NCBI GenBank assembly: GCA_021442155.1
Contig: CM038222.1
Location: 57,484,266-57,548,265 of the forward strand
Source: Cymbidium sinense
Lineage: Eukaryota; Streptophyta; Magnoliopsida; Asparagales; Orchidaceae
Length of the DNA: 64,000 bases
Direction of reading: 5' to 3'
Below the pieces are notes generated by a model. That model did not search any database. It saw only the letters and a program-made list of their open reading frames with translations, and was not told the DNA's origin. The first letter of the stretch is position 1; the number at the start of each line of letters is the position of its first letter. Both the position numbers and the translations under genes were made by a program. Below are positions 35,471 through 48,149 of this stretch, piece after piece.

Positions 35471-38400
35471 ATATTTTGAATCTGGAATTTCAATCATGTG
35501 CTTCAATCATTCGGAATTAATTATGAATTTCAATCATGTGGAATTAATTTGAGTTAGGATTAAATCAATTAAGCTGGAATTGATTTAGGTTTGATGTTGA
35601 TTTGATTTGGAGTTTGACTTGAAGGAAGGAAGTAAGGAATGTGGTTCAAGTTATAGGATAGGCAAATTTTCCTAACACTCCTAAGGCATGACCTATTCCT
35701 TTGGCTAACTCTTCTAAGTCTCTAGGGCTAGGTTGAGTGTCCACCTAATTGCTAGAGATGTCTTAAGACTAAGGATCTCAGTCTAAGAAAAGTCCGATGT
35801 CTAAGATGGAGGGGTTGAGAGCTCATCTTAAAAATGAGGTCAACAACATAGATGAATAAAGTAGGGCTTACTTAAACTGAGTTCTAAAGTTCCCTATGGG
35901 GCAAAAGACCCAATAGTTAATTACATCCTAAGGAAGGTGAGTTCCTTAAGAATACTCTTGATTAAAGTAGGCAATTTTTGTCTCCAAAGATTTCAAAGAT
36001 AGGACTATCAATAAATTAGCTATGTCTGGAAAATCAATCGGGATGGATAAAAAAGGAGAGACTTATTATCGAAGCTAAAGGGAGATGAATGGAGAATGCT
36101 CATGATACTAGGAAACCTAGTAAGTATCCCAATCTATCATATGATTGGGCTTTATATGTTTGAAGCTGAGGAGAGTTATATGTTTGAATTAGAATTTTAT
36201 TAGAAAGCTAGGATGTATAATCTCACAACATAAGATTGTGAAAATATCTAAGAGGTGAGGATTTATGCTTGTAGCCTGAGAAAAAATAATAACCTCAAAT
36301 CCTAAATCTAGGGAGCTTTAGTGAGGGCAGAAGCACATCCTGAATCTAAGCAAAGATGAGTATATGATTTATCTCCATAAGAGAGGGTAAACCACCCGAC
36401 TGTTGAACTTATAACTGGTTGGAGTGGCAGCCAGCTAACTCCTCCTATATTTTAAAATCATGTGGCCAAGTCATATGATTTTGCAAGATCGTTAGGTTAT
36501 TATTATTAGAAAGAAAATTAACGTCTTTAAACTCACTCCCTAAGAGACCAGAGCATGAGTAGTATGAACAATGACTTAGTCTAATGAAAATCTTTTCAGT
36601 TTTTATTTGATTTTTGACACTTCATTTTGACAAAGGATTTGGAATTTTTGTATGCCTAAATGCACGTTGAAATGAGTCATGGGCCAAATCAAGAGAGAAG
36701 TGGGTGAAGCTCTATCAGTAGGAGTTGCTCTCATAGGTCAAGCAGTTATCATATGTGTAAGAATGGAGGCCCTCATTTTAAAAGAGTGATGCAGGATGAT
36801 ATGTATGGTGTTAAACATACAACACTCAGCTAAGGGGTTGCTAAATATTTTAATTATCTTCATTTAACACCTAGGCTTTATGTGAGGTCATGAGTTATAT
36901 TTAGAAATTTAATTATGATTTGTAGTTAAACAGAAAATTTATTTTTTTCCTAAGAGCCTAATCGCATCCAGGCCACACATTAAATTACCATATATGAAGA
37001 AACTAAGAAAAAGACATGCCATTTCTATTATGCAATTGTAAACAAAACATCAAACAATTTATAAACCTAACATAAAAAAAGTAAAAGGTCGGCGTGGTCG
37101 GGTACCGCCATACAACCCGAAAAAAGAAATGGGCAGCCGAGCTCTATCCTTATACAACCCGGTATATGAAAGGATGATTATAATTTTAAATAAATGCTAT
37201 GGTGGTCTTTTATCTTCTTTCTTCATATCTCCTCGATTTAGTCATTTGGGTTTGTTTGCTCCAAAGGCATCATGGAGGCCTCCTAGACAAAGCCTTCTAG
37301 CCTCTACTCATCCTAATCCCCCTATAACACTAATCCTAATTTTTAATACACAATTACATTAAAAATATGAAAAGTAAATCTAACTACACCTGTGAAACAA
37401 TTATGAGCTAAGCACACCATACAACTCAACCAGTTATTGTATGATTTGGACTTAGCACCCTGCATATGGGTAACCATGTCCACATATCCTAATTTAGATT
37501 ATGCTCAGGAGTTAAGCAACCTGCAAAAGAGAGCATTTATATTTATTTCAAGCACCCCTTAAGCAGAATCTCTTGCAGAAAATATAATTAGGCTAATCAT
37601 GGTCTAACATCCAGTCTACAAAGCATACACTCAAACATCCAGTCTACAACAATACATCGTAAAGCCAAAAATACATAAAACTATGCACAGCCCTAACATA
37701 AGGATAAAAGTGGCAACTTAATCTAAGGTGTGTGTATTATGGCTTGTGTGGTATGCCATAGCTAAGCTTTGTTATAATTTTCTAAGTAAGAAAGGATTTA
37801 ATTATAAAGGATGATTTCACTTTAAGTGAATTAATTGATTTGTAAGTTTTATTTAAAATTTTCTTTTTTTTCACTTGGTTTATACTTAACAACTAAGTGT
37901 TATAAAGAGAAGAAAAGAGAGGATAACCCTCTTTTATCCTACCTTAATCCACTTCCAAGGCATATTAATTAATCAATTCTCTTTAATCAATGGCCTATGA
38001 TTAAGTCCTAAACATATCTATGCATACAATATATTTTTTTGCACACTTAAATGCAGGATGCATGACTGCTTTTTATAGAAAAAGAGGATCCTCATTCATT
38101 ATCTAAATACACATTTGAATGTATGCAAGTTCTAAGTAAGTACTTCGCCATTTGTTTGACCAGAAAAATGATATAGGAACCTCCTTTGGGCTACTTTAAG
38201 CCGTGCATTCCCAGGTGTTCAGACTAGATATACCCACTATTCCAAAATGCATGTGGATGTATAAACAACTATAAGAATGGAAATCATGCAAAAATTATAT
38301 TTTTGTTTTGAATTATGCATATGGAATAAGGTGAGGTTTTCATTCATTAGCCAAATGCACACACAAGTGCATAAAAGTTATAAGCAAGTACTTCACCAAT

Positions 38401-41072
38401 TTTTGACCAGGAGAATGAGGTAGGAACCTCCTTAGGGCTACTTAAAGCGGTGCATCCCCGAGTGTCCAGATTAGATATACCCGCTATTCTTAAATACTCA
38501 TGAGTGTACAAACAACTATAAGAATGTAAACCATACAAGAATTGTATTTTGATTTATTTATACATATGAGCTAAAATTCTATCTAAATTTTAACATGGAT
38601 ATACATAAGAATAAACCCAAGCAAGTGTTGTGTCCTTTTCAAATGAACTATGCACTTGTTAATATTCATATCCTCATGTAATTTCATGAAGATTAAAGAA
38701 AAGAGAATTTCATATAACATGTTCTAAGTTGTAAGCACATACAAGCTTATAAATACTCATAATTATCATTACTTTATGTGTTATAGTTGATTTATATACT
38801 TTTAAAATAATTTTCAATTTAATAGTAATAATAGTCATACATATTTTTAATTTAAGCCAACACATGCAACTTGACATAAAGGAAATCATTTAATTTAATT
38901 TTTGAAAAGGATGAATGCATGATTACAAGTGGCATATAATATTTAATATAATTGGAGAGAAATAAAAGAAGATAAGCACATAATTTCAATCAATCCAACT
39001 AATTCCTAAAGATAATCATATTAAATAAGATCATTTCAAACAAACCAAAGTTCCTTAATGCCATTTTTTAAAAATTTAATGTTTGATTTTATTTAAGAAA
39101 TGTGAGAAATATTTGTTAATCCTAATCCCAATCCCCATATGTGAATTAATTTGATTTAATGAAAAGCAATTAGGTTAATTTTATGAATTGGTTAAGTTAA
39201 GCATACATTAAATTAATTAGTTAAACCCTTATCTCTGTTACCTTAAGGTAATTAATTAAATAATTATGAGCTAATATGATATGCAAATAAATTTAAAAGT
39301 AAATATCAATGCTCCTATGAAATGAAAGGGGTCTAATCCAATTAGCTCACAATCATTAATTAATTAAGTTTAAGGAACTCACTTAATTACTTTTATGATT
39401 TTATCATATGTATGAGCTAACCATAATTTCATTAGCTATCTTTAGGTTATTGAACACCCAAAGAAATACCCATGGATTAATTAGGGAAATTAGATTTAAT
39501 AAAAATGTTAATTTAATTGATTGAAGGATTAATTCATTAAGTCATTTTTCTTTTTCTTATTTATCAAATTTGATTATCTTTTGAAAATGAGATGGACTTA
39601 CGGGAAAAAAGTTGGAAAAGAGGTCCCAACCTAATTCCATAAGCTATCCATTTAATCAAGCATGAATTCATATAATTTGAGTTTTAATTTAGCTAATTAA
39701 GTCATTGATTAATTAATTAATCATTAATTAGCATTTTTGTTTGAAAAGAGAGGGAAAGGGAAAGGATTAGGGGAGAAGCCTCAATCTAATTTTCTAAGCC
39801 TCCTTACTATTCAATAGTTATTAAGGAGTCCAAATAATTAATTAATTACTGTTCATATACTTAATTATCACTTAATTAAGTTAAAAAGATAACTAGGGCC
39901 TAATCAATCTATTTTCCTAATTAAGCAGCCAATAAATTCCAAGAAAAATAAGGGAGGCAAAGGTCATCCCTCTAAATATCCTCAAAAAGTTTAAAATCAA
40001 TTAGATGTTTAATAAAGGAGTAATTAAGCTAATTAAGTTTTTAATTAAACTTTAATTAAGCTATAATTACTATTCAAAATTAATTTAGGATAATTTTAGT
40101 GGATTCCCCTCCAGAATACCTTTAAAATGTGCCCTCATTTGCATTTTTTGAATTTTCTATAGTTAGTTATGAATTATGGAAGTTTTAGTATTAAAAATGG
40201 ATTAATTAACCCTAATAAAAGCCCTACTCCCATCAGCGCCTCATGGCATGCTGATGCAGCGTGCTTTCCACTTGGCATCGTGGAATTGGTTATTTAAGTT
40301 GTCACATTGTGCGGCTGAGTCAATCGGTGACAGGATGCGCTTTCTCGTGAGACGTCAGATCCACGATCAAACATGTGGTTGAGTAGGATTAATCCAGTTG
40401 ACCTAGTACGATTTGATCAAGATCGTCTATTCCGATCATGCTAAACAGACGGTCTGTGATATGTCTCCTCTCGAATGGCGAGAGACGGAGACCGTCCATC
40501 ATTCGTCACTCGATTCGAGATCGAATGGAGATCAAATCAATCCCACACCATCAGGGAAGCAAAATGAAGAGATCTAACAGTGGAAATCTCATGACATGCA
40601 ACTTTTCTTCAAAAAGCTCCGAACCATCTTAAGCTAAAGGTCAGTTTCAATGGCATACCTCACCAGAGCTTAAGACGGGTGATTCCAATGATTGAGGAAG
40701 ATTTATTTAGTAGAAATGAAGCCCTGTTGAGCTGCACGAGCTTTGATTTGAGGCGGATTGCACAGAAGGCCAAGGCATAGGATAGAAGTGGTCAGCTTTG
40801 ATTGAACTCTACCCTCCAGTCATTGGGAATCTTGGGGGATGATTCGTTCTCGCTCTTCTAGCTCCAAGGATGGTGTGTACAAAGTTAATTACACTTTGAT
40901 GGAGGTTTGAGAAAATTTCAATTGGATTGGGGCTCCCTTATTTCAATTTTCCATTAAACTGATAAAGGAAGAGTTGGGGAGCTCAAGAAACCTTGGAAAT
41001 TGCTCCAAGATGTGCATCTCTGGCTGCTAGGATTGAATCAAGTGTGAGTCTATGGATTTGAGTCAGAATGAG

Positions 41073-41105
41073 GTGTGTGTGTGAGGGGGGGGGGTGGGGG
41101 TGGGG
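41073..41105 (+). repeat. GT run followed by G-rich tract in the A LTR
   Basis: (GT)n is followed by runs of 10, 5 and 4 G separated by single T. This could form a G-quadruplex. It lies where other LTRs carry the GGGGGAG palindrome, so it may be an expansion of that element. Confidence 0.6.
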
Positions 41106-41559
41106 TATACACCCTCATTCTTGACAGCTAGCCTTATTTATCCATTTTGATCAAATGGATATCACTGGGAGCTCGATTTGGGCAGGGAATCACCTTAGCT
41201 AGAGTGGAGGAGGGTGTGAGAGTGGCTGCCATGGGAGTAGTGGGTGTCTTATGGCTTTCCAAGTGTTCCAATAGGAATGGGGAGGTGATTTTACCTCCCC
41301 ATGAGTCATGGCCGACCTAACCACCCTTGGGCCAAGTTAACCAATGTCCTTGGTGCCTAAGCGGACCAATGGATGGGTGTCAAGTGGCCAAACAAGAGAA
41401 ATGAACATTCCCCTAAGTGATTTGCCTCATGTGATGCCCTTAGCCCAAGGGTATCTTAGTAATTTCGTAATGTTTTTGATTTGGATAGATTTGAGATGAG
41501 TCAAAAGTGGGTTAGCCCAAATTTCAAGTGATTTGGAGTTCATTTGGTTTGATTTGGCT

Positions 41560-42240
41560 TAATTTGACATATTTAGGTCAAATTTGGTTAGGTTGGGTCA
41601 AGTTGACCAATTGGTCAAATTGAATCAAACCAAGGTTTGGGTCAAGTTCACATGACCATTTGGAGTGTATTGGTGTCATTGGTTTGGTTCAATTTGCTTT
41701 GGATTTGATTTTGGCTCTTTTAGATTCATATAGGTCAAATGGGTCAAGTTGATCAATTTGACCAAATTAGCCAAATTGGCTTGGGTGTTAGCTCAAATTC
41801 AATTGGTTAATTTAAAATAATTATAGGCTTTGGTTTGAATCAATTTGGATTTAATTTGAATTTTGGCCAATTTGATCCTTTAGGTCAATTTGGGCTAAGT
41901 TCAGTTAAGTTGACCAATTGGTCAAATTGGGCTCAATTATGACTTTGGTTAAGTTCAATAATCAATTTGGAATGAACTTGAGCCATTGGTTCCAATCAAT
42001 TTGATTTAGGTTGCAATTTGTCTAGTTTGGGTTTATTTGGGTTAAAAGGTTGACTTGGTTTGACCCAATTCATGATAATTGATTAACCTAGGATGATCAA
42101 CAACAATGACATGAAGTATGGATTGGCTTAATTCACTTTGATTTGAATTGAATTTGGATTTTGGTTAATGTAGGTCAATATGGCCACTTTGGGTCAAGTG
42201 AGCCAACTGAGTTTTGTTGGCTTGATTTTGAGTTGAGTTT
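41560..42240. promoter_or_regulatory. W-box-like cluster in minus-strand A LTR
   Basis: GGTCAA/TTGACC motifs include two perfect 16-bp palindromes TTGACCAATTGGTCAA at 41603-41618 and 41910-41925. Confidence 0.5.
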
Positions 42241-43510
42241 AATTTAATTGAGTTTATATATGGATTTGAGATTGACATATAAATTCAAATGCAATTGGTT
42301 TGGGTTCAAATAAGTTTTGGTTCATTTGAATATTTCAAGTCAAATGGGCTAGGTTGGGTTTGACTTGAGTTGATTTTGATTTGGCTTGATGATTACATTT
42401 TATGTTTATATTTGGCTAAATGATTGAAGGAATGATTGATTCAAGAGAAAATCCATTAGCTTTGGCTTAATTTGGATAGGATTTGGCCAAGTCCAAGAAA
42501 TTAGCTTAAAAGGCTTGAATTGGGTTTTGGCTATTTGAATTTATATTTCATTTATATTTGGGAATATAAATGAAGATATAAAAGATTCATGAAAAAATCA
42601 CTTGAGTTTGGAGTGATTTGGAAGCAGATTTGACCAAGCTTAAGGATGTAGGTCAAACGGGCTTAAGTAGGGAATTGATTTAGTTTAATTTATTTATGAT
42701 CATTGGTGGGTGGGTTTTATTTATATTTATGAATATAAATAAATGAGTAATTGGTTTATAAAGAAACCAATTAATTTTGGGTTGATTTATATGAGATTTG
42801 GCTAAGTCATTGGAGGTAGGTCCATATGGCTTAAAAAGGATTTTGATTGAATTTGGATTTAGTTTTATTTAGTTTTGGCTATTTGAGTTTATATCTCATT
42901 TATGTTTGTGAGTATAAATGAATATATAACTGAATCATGAAGAGATCAATCAAATTTGGGTTGAATTGGGTGACGATTTGGCTAGGTTTATGGAATTCAA
43001 CCATTAGGCTTTGAGGGGGATTTTGATTTTAGATTTGATTATGGGTTCTAATCATTTGGTTTGGAATTTGGATTTGGAATTGGTAAATGATTATGGGATT
43101 GAGTTGGCCTTGGAGAAAGTTAATTGAATTTGGATTGATTTGAATTTGGTTAAGGCTAAGTCCATAAGATGAAATCAAAGGGCTTAGGAAGGGTTTTTGA
43201 TTCTGGCTTTGATAATGGGTTTCAATCATTTGGTTTGGAATTTGGATTTAGACTTAGTATTTGAGTTTAATTTGAGGTTTGGTTTAAGAAGGAAATATTG
43301 GATTGGGTTTAAGCTATAGGGTAGGCAAGTCTTCTTAAGTCCTTAAGGCATAACCTATTCCTATAGCTAACCATTCTAAGTCTCTAGGCTTAGGTTAAGT
43401 GTTCACCTAATCACTAGAAGTGTCTTAAGACTAAGGAGCTCTTAATGTCTACAAGAGTCCTAGATCTATGATGAGGAAGTTGATAACTCACTCCAAAAGT
43501 GAGGTCAACA

Positions 43511-44429
43511 TGTCTAAATGGGGTAGCTAAGGATGTGATCCAAATAGAGTTCCCATAGGGGAGGTGCCGCTAGGGGCTTTATCTTGGACCCTGTAAAAGA
43601 AAGCGAATAGGTGTACGGTCGTCAACTCTAGGAGAAACCTTGTAGACTTACATCTTTTATGAGTGGTGTATCCACCGGGTGGGTCAATGTCAGAATAGCG
43701 AGAACCAACCAAAGGTTCCCGTCGGTGTGTGATGGATCAATCTGAGAAGAAGGATTGTAGACTTATATCTTCACAGATGGAAATGATCACTGGGATAGTC
43801 TGTCGTCGGTGAGATAGATGCTATCTAACCTAGGGTGACTACTAAGCAAGGAGTCCCATGTAAAGACTGGACCAAAACTTAAAGTTGTTAGGATAAAAGG
43901 AGCCATCGGGGAACTTACCATAAGCCTCAAATATACTCAACCAAGTCAATGTATGATGGGTAGTTCAAGAATAAAGTGTGTATACTTATATCCTATTAAA
44001 CAAAGTCAACATGAGGTAGCTTACCAGTCACGCAGTAAAGCCTACCAAACTAATAAGGAGCTCGTCGATTTACAATGGTCAAGCTAAGAAGAAATCTTGT
44101 AGACTTATATCCTCTAAACAAGGAACCACTGGGGTGACACACTAGCAAAGTATCATGTCAGCCCGACCTAGAGCAGCTGATGAGTTAGTGCCACTGTGGG
44201 GCTTTATCCCACATCAAAGTAGCTCGAGATAAAAGGTATGTGTTTGTTTTTTATGTGATTATGTGTAGTTTGTGTTTGTGTTGTGTTGATAAAAGATAGC
44301 ATGCTGCTTTGTTTTCTCACACTTACCCTAAACACATCATGGAGAATTCACAAATAAAGATATTTTACAACATAGAAGAGATGGATTTTGAGATGAAAAG
44401 AAGTTTTATTGATAATTATTTTTGGACAA
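43511..44429 (-). other. 3'UTR of the minus-strand element
   Basis: About 0.92 kb lies between integrase and the 3' LTR. It has no ORF and contains degenerate repeats around 'gtagacttatatcc' (near 43620, 43760, 43980, 44100), related to the 'gatgtaagtcc' repeats of the plus-strand 3'UTR. No polypurine tract is visible against the LTR. Confidence 0.6.
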
Positions 44430-45560
44430 GATTCATGGATAATATTTTTTTTAGGTAGAGCCCATTGATTGGAAGCATTGGGCGCTCTCCCTTATAATTT
44501 ATAAGCACATAAGATCCTCCTTGGTAGCATTCTCTATAGAAAAAGGGTCTTCCCAAGTGGGTTCAAACTTGTCTCTCACCTTCTGACGAGCAATAACTAG
44601 TCTCCTTAGAACTAAAATAAGCTCTCCTACTTGAAAAGCTCTAAGATGGACCAAATTGTTATGAGCTTGAATTATTTTGGCTTTATACAACTCAAGATTT
44701 TGGCATGCCAGTAGGTGTATCTCCTCCAAACCTTTGAGCTCTTCTAACCGTAACTTGACATTCTGGTATGTCATGATCTTGTTACCCATAACTATCCTTA
44801 GTGATGGCAGTTGGACTTCTAATGGTAGGACTGCTTCAGACCCATACACTAAGGAGAAAGAGGTAGACTAAGTTGGAGTTCTTTTTATAGTGCGGTAAGC
44901 TCACAAGACTTCAACTAACTACTCATGCCCTTATAGCTTATTATCATTGAGTGTCTTCCTTAATATCTGGATGAGAGTTTTGTTGAAGGCTTCTGTTAAG
45001 TCATTTACCCTCGGGTAGTAGATGGTAGAATATCTCCAATCTATGATGTGTCTTCTGGGAAAGCTATTGATTTTGCTGCTCTTGAATGCAGTACCATTAT
45101 CAGATATAATTTGCCTAGACACCCCAAAGTTATATACGATATGATTCCTAAAAAACTAGAGCACATGCTTAGCGGTGACCTCTCTGAGTAGGATTACCTT
45201 CGCACACTTGGCATAGTAGTCGATGACGGCTAGAATGAATCGATGACCCTTAGAAGAAGGAGGATCGATTGGACCCATTATGTTGTTACCCCAACACTCA
45301 AATGGCCAAAAGGACAAGGTAAGGTGTAGAATATTAGGTGGTCGGTGTAAGACCACACCGTGTACCTGACATTGGCGGCATCTCCTAGCTACATCCATGC
45401 AGTCTGTGATCATCGAAGGCCAGTAGTATCCTAGTCTCTTGATCTTGGCTCTCGTCTTTGGATCAAATTGACGCGCTCCACATAAACCTGAGTGTACCTT
45501 GATCAACAACTTATAGGCTTCGTATTTGTCCAAATAACGTGACAACATATGATCGAAAGA
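44430..45560 (-). pseudogene. Ty3/gypsy integrase, decayed (minus-strand element)
   Basis: Integrase inserts reverse-transcribed element DNA into the genome. Visible parts in order are: a zinc-binding region with KVHSGLCGARQ and CRQCQVHG (the second His of HHCC is Arg); a core starting FECWGNNIMGPID, where the expected first catalytic Asp reads Asn; ISDNG with the second Asp (45099-45101); DLTEAFNK with the Glu (44991-44993), 35 residues after the Asp; and a C-terminal part MYGSEAVLPLEVQLPS ... FQVGELILVLRR ... KFEPTWEDPF ... INGLYLKK. An in-frame UAG lies between HVL and FFRNH. The plus-strand integrase has the same stop. The enzyme cannot be active. Confidence 0.93.
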
Positions 45561-45879
45561 CTATTTATACAAGGTGTCATCTATGAGAGCGTAGAAAAGG
45601 GTTCTCTGCTTCACCTGATGTGCTAAGGACTTCTCTTGAGGTAATTTGCTTATATTTAGATAATCCATGAATGGTTGCCTCCAATCTGACCCATTATCCT
45701 TTTTAGCAACGACAACCTCCCCTTCAAGAGAGAGCCTCTCAATGAGTTTAGCATTAATAAGGGATAAGACTTATCTATTTTGAACCCTTATTGGTATGGA
45801 CTCATCTTTCGGACATGCTAACTCTTTAACAAGCATGGATAATGCATCTACATCTGTGTTCTCTCCTCGAGGAATCTTC

Positions 45880-46240
45880 TAAATAGTAACCTCTAGGATT
45901 TAGGCTAATAACTCCATAGTGTACTTGTGGTGGTGATGGAGCTTTGGCTTTAGAACCTTATAGGACCCAGCAATTTGGTTCATGACTAACTAACAATCCC
46001 TGAAGTCATTAATATTCTAGATGCATAGCGTAATGGCTAACTCCAAACCGACAATTAGAGCATCATATTCAGCTTCGTTGTTGGTGCATGGATTAGAAAA
46101 ATGATATGAGAATCTCATCACATCACGATCTAGAATTAGGAGAACTATTCCTACCCATGCCTTCCCTAGGAGAGTAGACGCAGTTCTTCTCCCTTTTGAA
46201 AGGAAGCCACACTATCAAAATACATCTCCTAGTGGTGAAT
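45880..46240 (-). pseudogene. Second (archaeal-like) RNase H domain, decayed
   Basis: The minus-strand translation reads HFSNPCTNNEAEYDALIVG followed by LELAITLCI, a stop, and MNQIAGSYKV ... KLHHHHKYTMELLA. NEAEYDAL is the signature of the extra RNase H acquired by the Tat lineage of plant Ty3/gypsy elements, placed between the original RNase H and integrase. At least three stops interrupt it. Between this domain and integrase (45561-45880) an open linker (for example NTDVDALSMLVKELA) also reads as pol. Confidence 0.8.
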
Positions 46241-46419
46241 GCTAGTGTCCGATAAGTTCATGATTTATTCAATGAAGAGGTCATCACTAAGTGGGGAGTC
46301 AGTAGGAAGTGGGTGTGCTGCTAAGAAATTTGTTAGTGCTTGTCCTTTCACCGCACGGAGGGTACAAAAGTGATATCAAATAGTGATAAAATCATGGACC
46401 ATCACGCCAATTATCTAGA

Positions 46420-46700
46420 TAGCGTCGGTCATGTCATGAGATATTATAGTGGATCGATTCTAGAGATCAAGTTCATATTATGAGAAAACATGTAATGTTA
46501 TAGCTTTTGGGATGCAAACATTAAAGTAAGGAAGTGCTTTTTAATGGGTGGATAGTTTGCCTTAACAGGGATTAGGTGATGGCTGAGATAATAGAGTGCA
46601 TTCTCTTTCCCTTCATCATTGATTTGGGCCAACAAAGCACCAATGGAGTATTTAATGCAACAGTATAGAGGATGAGTGGCTTGCCAAGGATAGGGGCTAC
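46420..46700 (-). pseudogene. Ty3/gypsy RNase H domain, decayed
   Basis: LVAPILGKPLILYTVAL is followed, after a frameshift near 46650, by YSIGALLAQINDEGKENALY and YLSHHLIPVKANYPPIKK. This is the canonical RNase H start of Ty3/gypsy pol, which degrades the RNA strand during reverse transcription. Confidence 0.85.
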
Positions 46701-47166
46701 CAGAACTAGCGACATCATTAGGTAGTCTTTGATGTCTTCGAAGGCATGTTGGCACTTACCATCCCACTTGAACTTGGCATCCTTTTTTATAAGTGTTGAA
46801 AATGGTTGACATCTTCCAAATAGTTTGGAAATGAAGCATCTTAGATACACCAACCGCCCTTGAAATGATCTGAGTTGAGTTAGATTTTTAAGGGGTGTCA
46901 TTTCTAATATCTCCTTGATCTTCTCCGGATCGATTTCTATCCCACAGTGTTGGACAACAAACCCAAGGAATTTCCCTGAAGCTACTCAGATTGCACACTT
47001 CAGCAGATTCATTTTAAGGTTAAATTATCTTAATCATTTGAAAACTACTCTCAAGTCAAAGAGATGTTCTTCCTTTTCTCTACTCTTGATTATGAGATCG
47101 TCGACGTAACATTTGACTTAATGATGAATGAGTTCATTGAAGATCTGAGTCATGGCCCGCTGGTAT
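46701..47166 (-). pseudogene. Ty3/gypsy reverse transcriptase, C-terminal half, decayed and truncated
   Basis: The minus strand reads TYQRAMTQIFNELIHH, a stop, then YVDDLIIKSREKEEHLFDLR (YVDD at 47098-47109), LKMNLLKCAI, GKFLGFVVQHCGIEIDPEKI, LRSFQGRLVYLR and FKWDGKCQHAFEDIK. This is the palm/thumb part of RT. At least four stops are present. The N-terminal half is missing because a C element is inserted at 47167-47171; it should lie beyond the right edge of the window. Confidence 0.92.
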
Positions 47167-47171
47167 GTAAC
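47167..47171. repeat. Probable left target duplication GTAAC of the C element
   Basis: GTAAC directly precedes the C LTR start TGTTGACCTC within the RT codons. The right copy would lie past 64000, so the duplication cannot be confirmed here. Confidence 0.5.
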
Positions 47172-48149
47172 TGTTGACCTCACTTTTGGAGTGAGCTCTC
47201 AACTTCTCTATCTTAGGCATAGGACTCCTCTAGAAACTAAGAGTTCCTTTGTCTTAAGACACTTCGAGTGATTAGGTGAACACTTAATCTAACCCTAGAG
47301 ACTTAGAAGAGTTAGCCATAGGAATAAGTTATGCCTTAGGGATTTAGGAGGACTTGCCTACTCTATAGCTTGGCCCCAATCCTTGCTTTCTTCTTTCAAA
47401 CCAAACCTCAAACTCAAATCCAAATTCAAATCCAAATTTCAAAATCCAAATCATGAATCAATTCTAAATCAAATGATTGAAACTCATGATTAATTCTAAA
47501 TCCAAAACCTTCCTAAGCCTTATGAATTACATCCATAAGCTTAGCCAAACCCTTCAAATCAACCCAAAGCCAAGTGATTTCTTTATAAATCACTTATTTC
47601 ATCATTTGTAGTCACAATTATAAATGAGATTGGCATCCAAATCAAATGAATATAAATCAAACCAAATCAAAACCCCTTTTCTAAACTTTTTTACCTACCT
47701 TGGCCAAATTCACAATCAAATCACTCCTAATTCACATGATTCTATCATGGATCATTTATATTCTCATTTATATTCACAAATATAAATGAAATATAAATTT
47801 AAATGTCCAAAATCAAATTAATACAAATTCAAAACTGAAATCCAAACCCAACTTATATCCTTTAAGCCAATTTCTTAGACTTAGCCAAATAATTCTCAAA
47901 TCAATCCAAACCCTTGGATTTCCTCTTCAAATAATCACTCCTTCAATCACATCCCCAAATATAAACATAAACTGCAATCACCAAGCTAAAATCAAACTAA
48001 CCCAAGTCAAACCCATTATTCATCCTTTTGACTTGAAATTATCAAATGAACCAAAACCCATTTCACTCCAAATCACTTGCAATTAGATTTATATTTTCAT
48101 CATAAGTCCATATGTGAGTTCAACTAAATTTGAATCAAGCCTTGATCAA

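Larger units (their letters stand above)
28127..35845 (-). mobile_element. Complete solo LTR, subfamily B, minus orientation (B3)
   Basis: This 7,719-bp LTR has canonical ends TGTGGTGAAA...GAGGTCAACA. Flanks ACATG (28122-28126) and ACATA (35846-35850) are a 5-bp duplication with one mismatch, and joining them restores A LTR text ('ctactttacat.gatgaataaag'). In one 230-bp stretch aligned by eye it differs from B1 at roughly one base in ten, mostly transitions. It has the same internal modules as B1, including three AT-rich repeats, a W-box-like block and the central palindrome. Confidence 0.93.
35846..43510 (-). mobile_element. Minus-strand A LTR, main part
   Basis: This continues the LTR begun at 27917 and ends GAGGTCAACA at 43510; total LTR about 7.9 kb. 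It carries two copies of the TATATTAGTCTGG module, a G-rich run (41085-41105) and three AT-rich cores (about 42535, 42710, 42890). A PBS lies beyond one end, and 3'UTR plus integrase beyond the other. It thus looks like an LTR shared by two tandem minus-strand elements. Confidence 0.87.

Noticed and set aside
27917..35845. A single 5' LTR from 27917 to 35845
   Set aside because: The first 210 bp match subfamily A and resume at 35846. A second LTR terminus (TGTGGTGAAA) starts at 28127 with flanking ACATG/ACATA, showing a nested solo LTR.
43029..43229. Minus-strand ORF rich in Gln, Asn and Pro
   Set aside because: It comes from AT-rich LTR repeats near the A LTR end, with no counterpart in the other A LTR.
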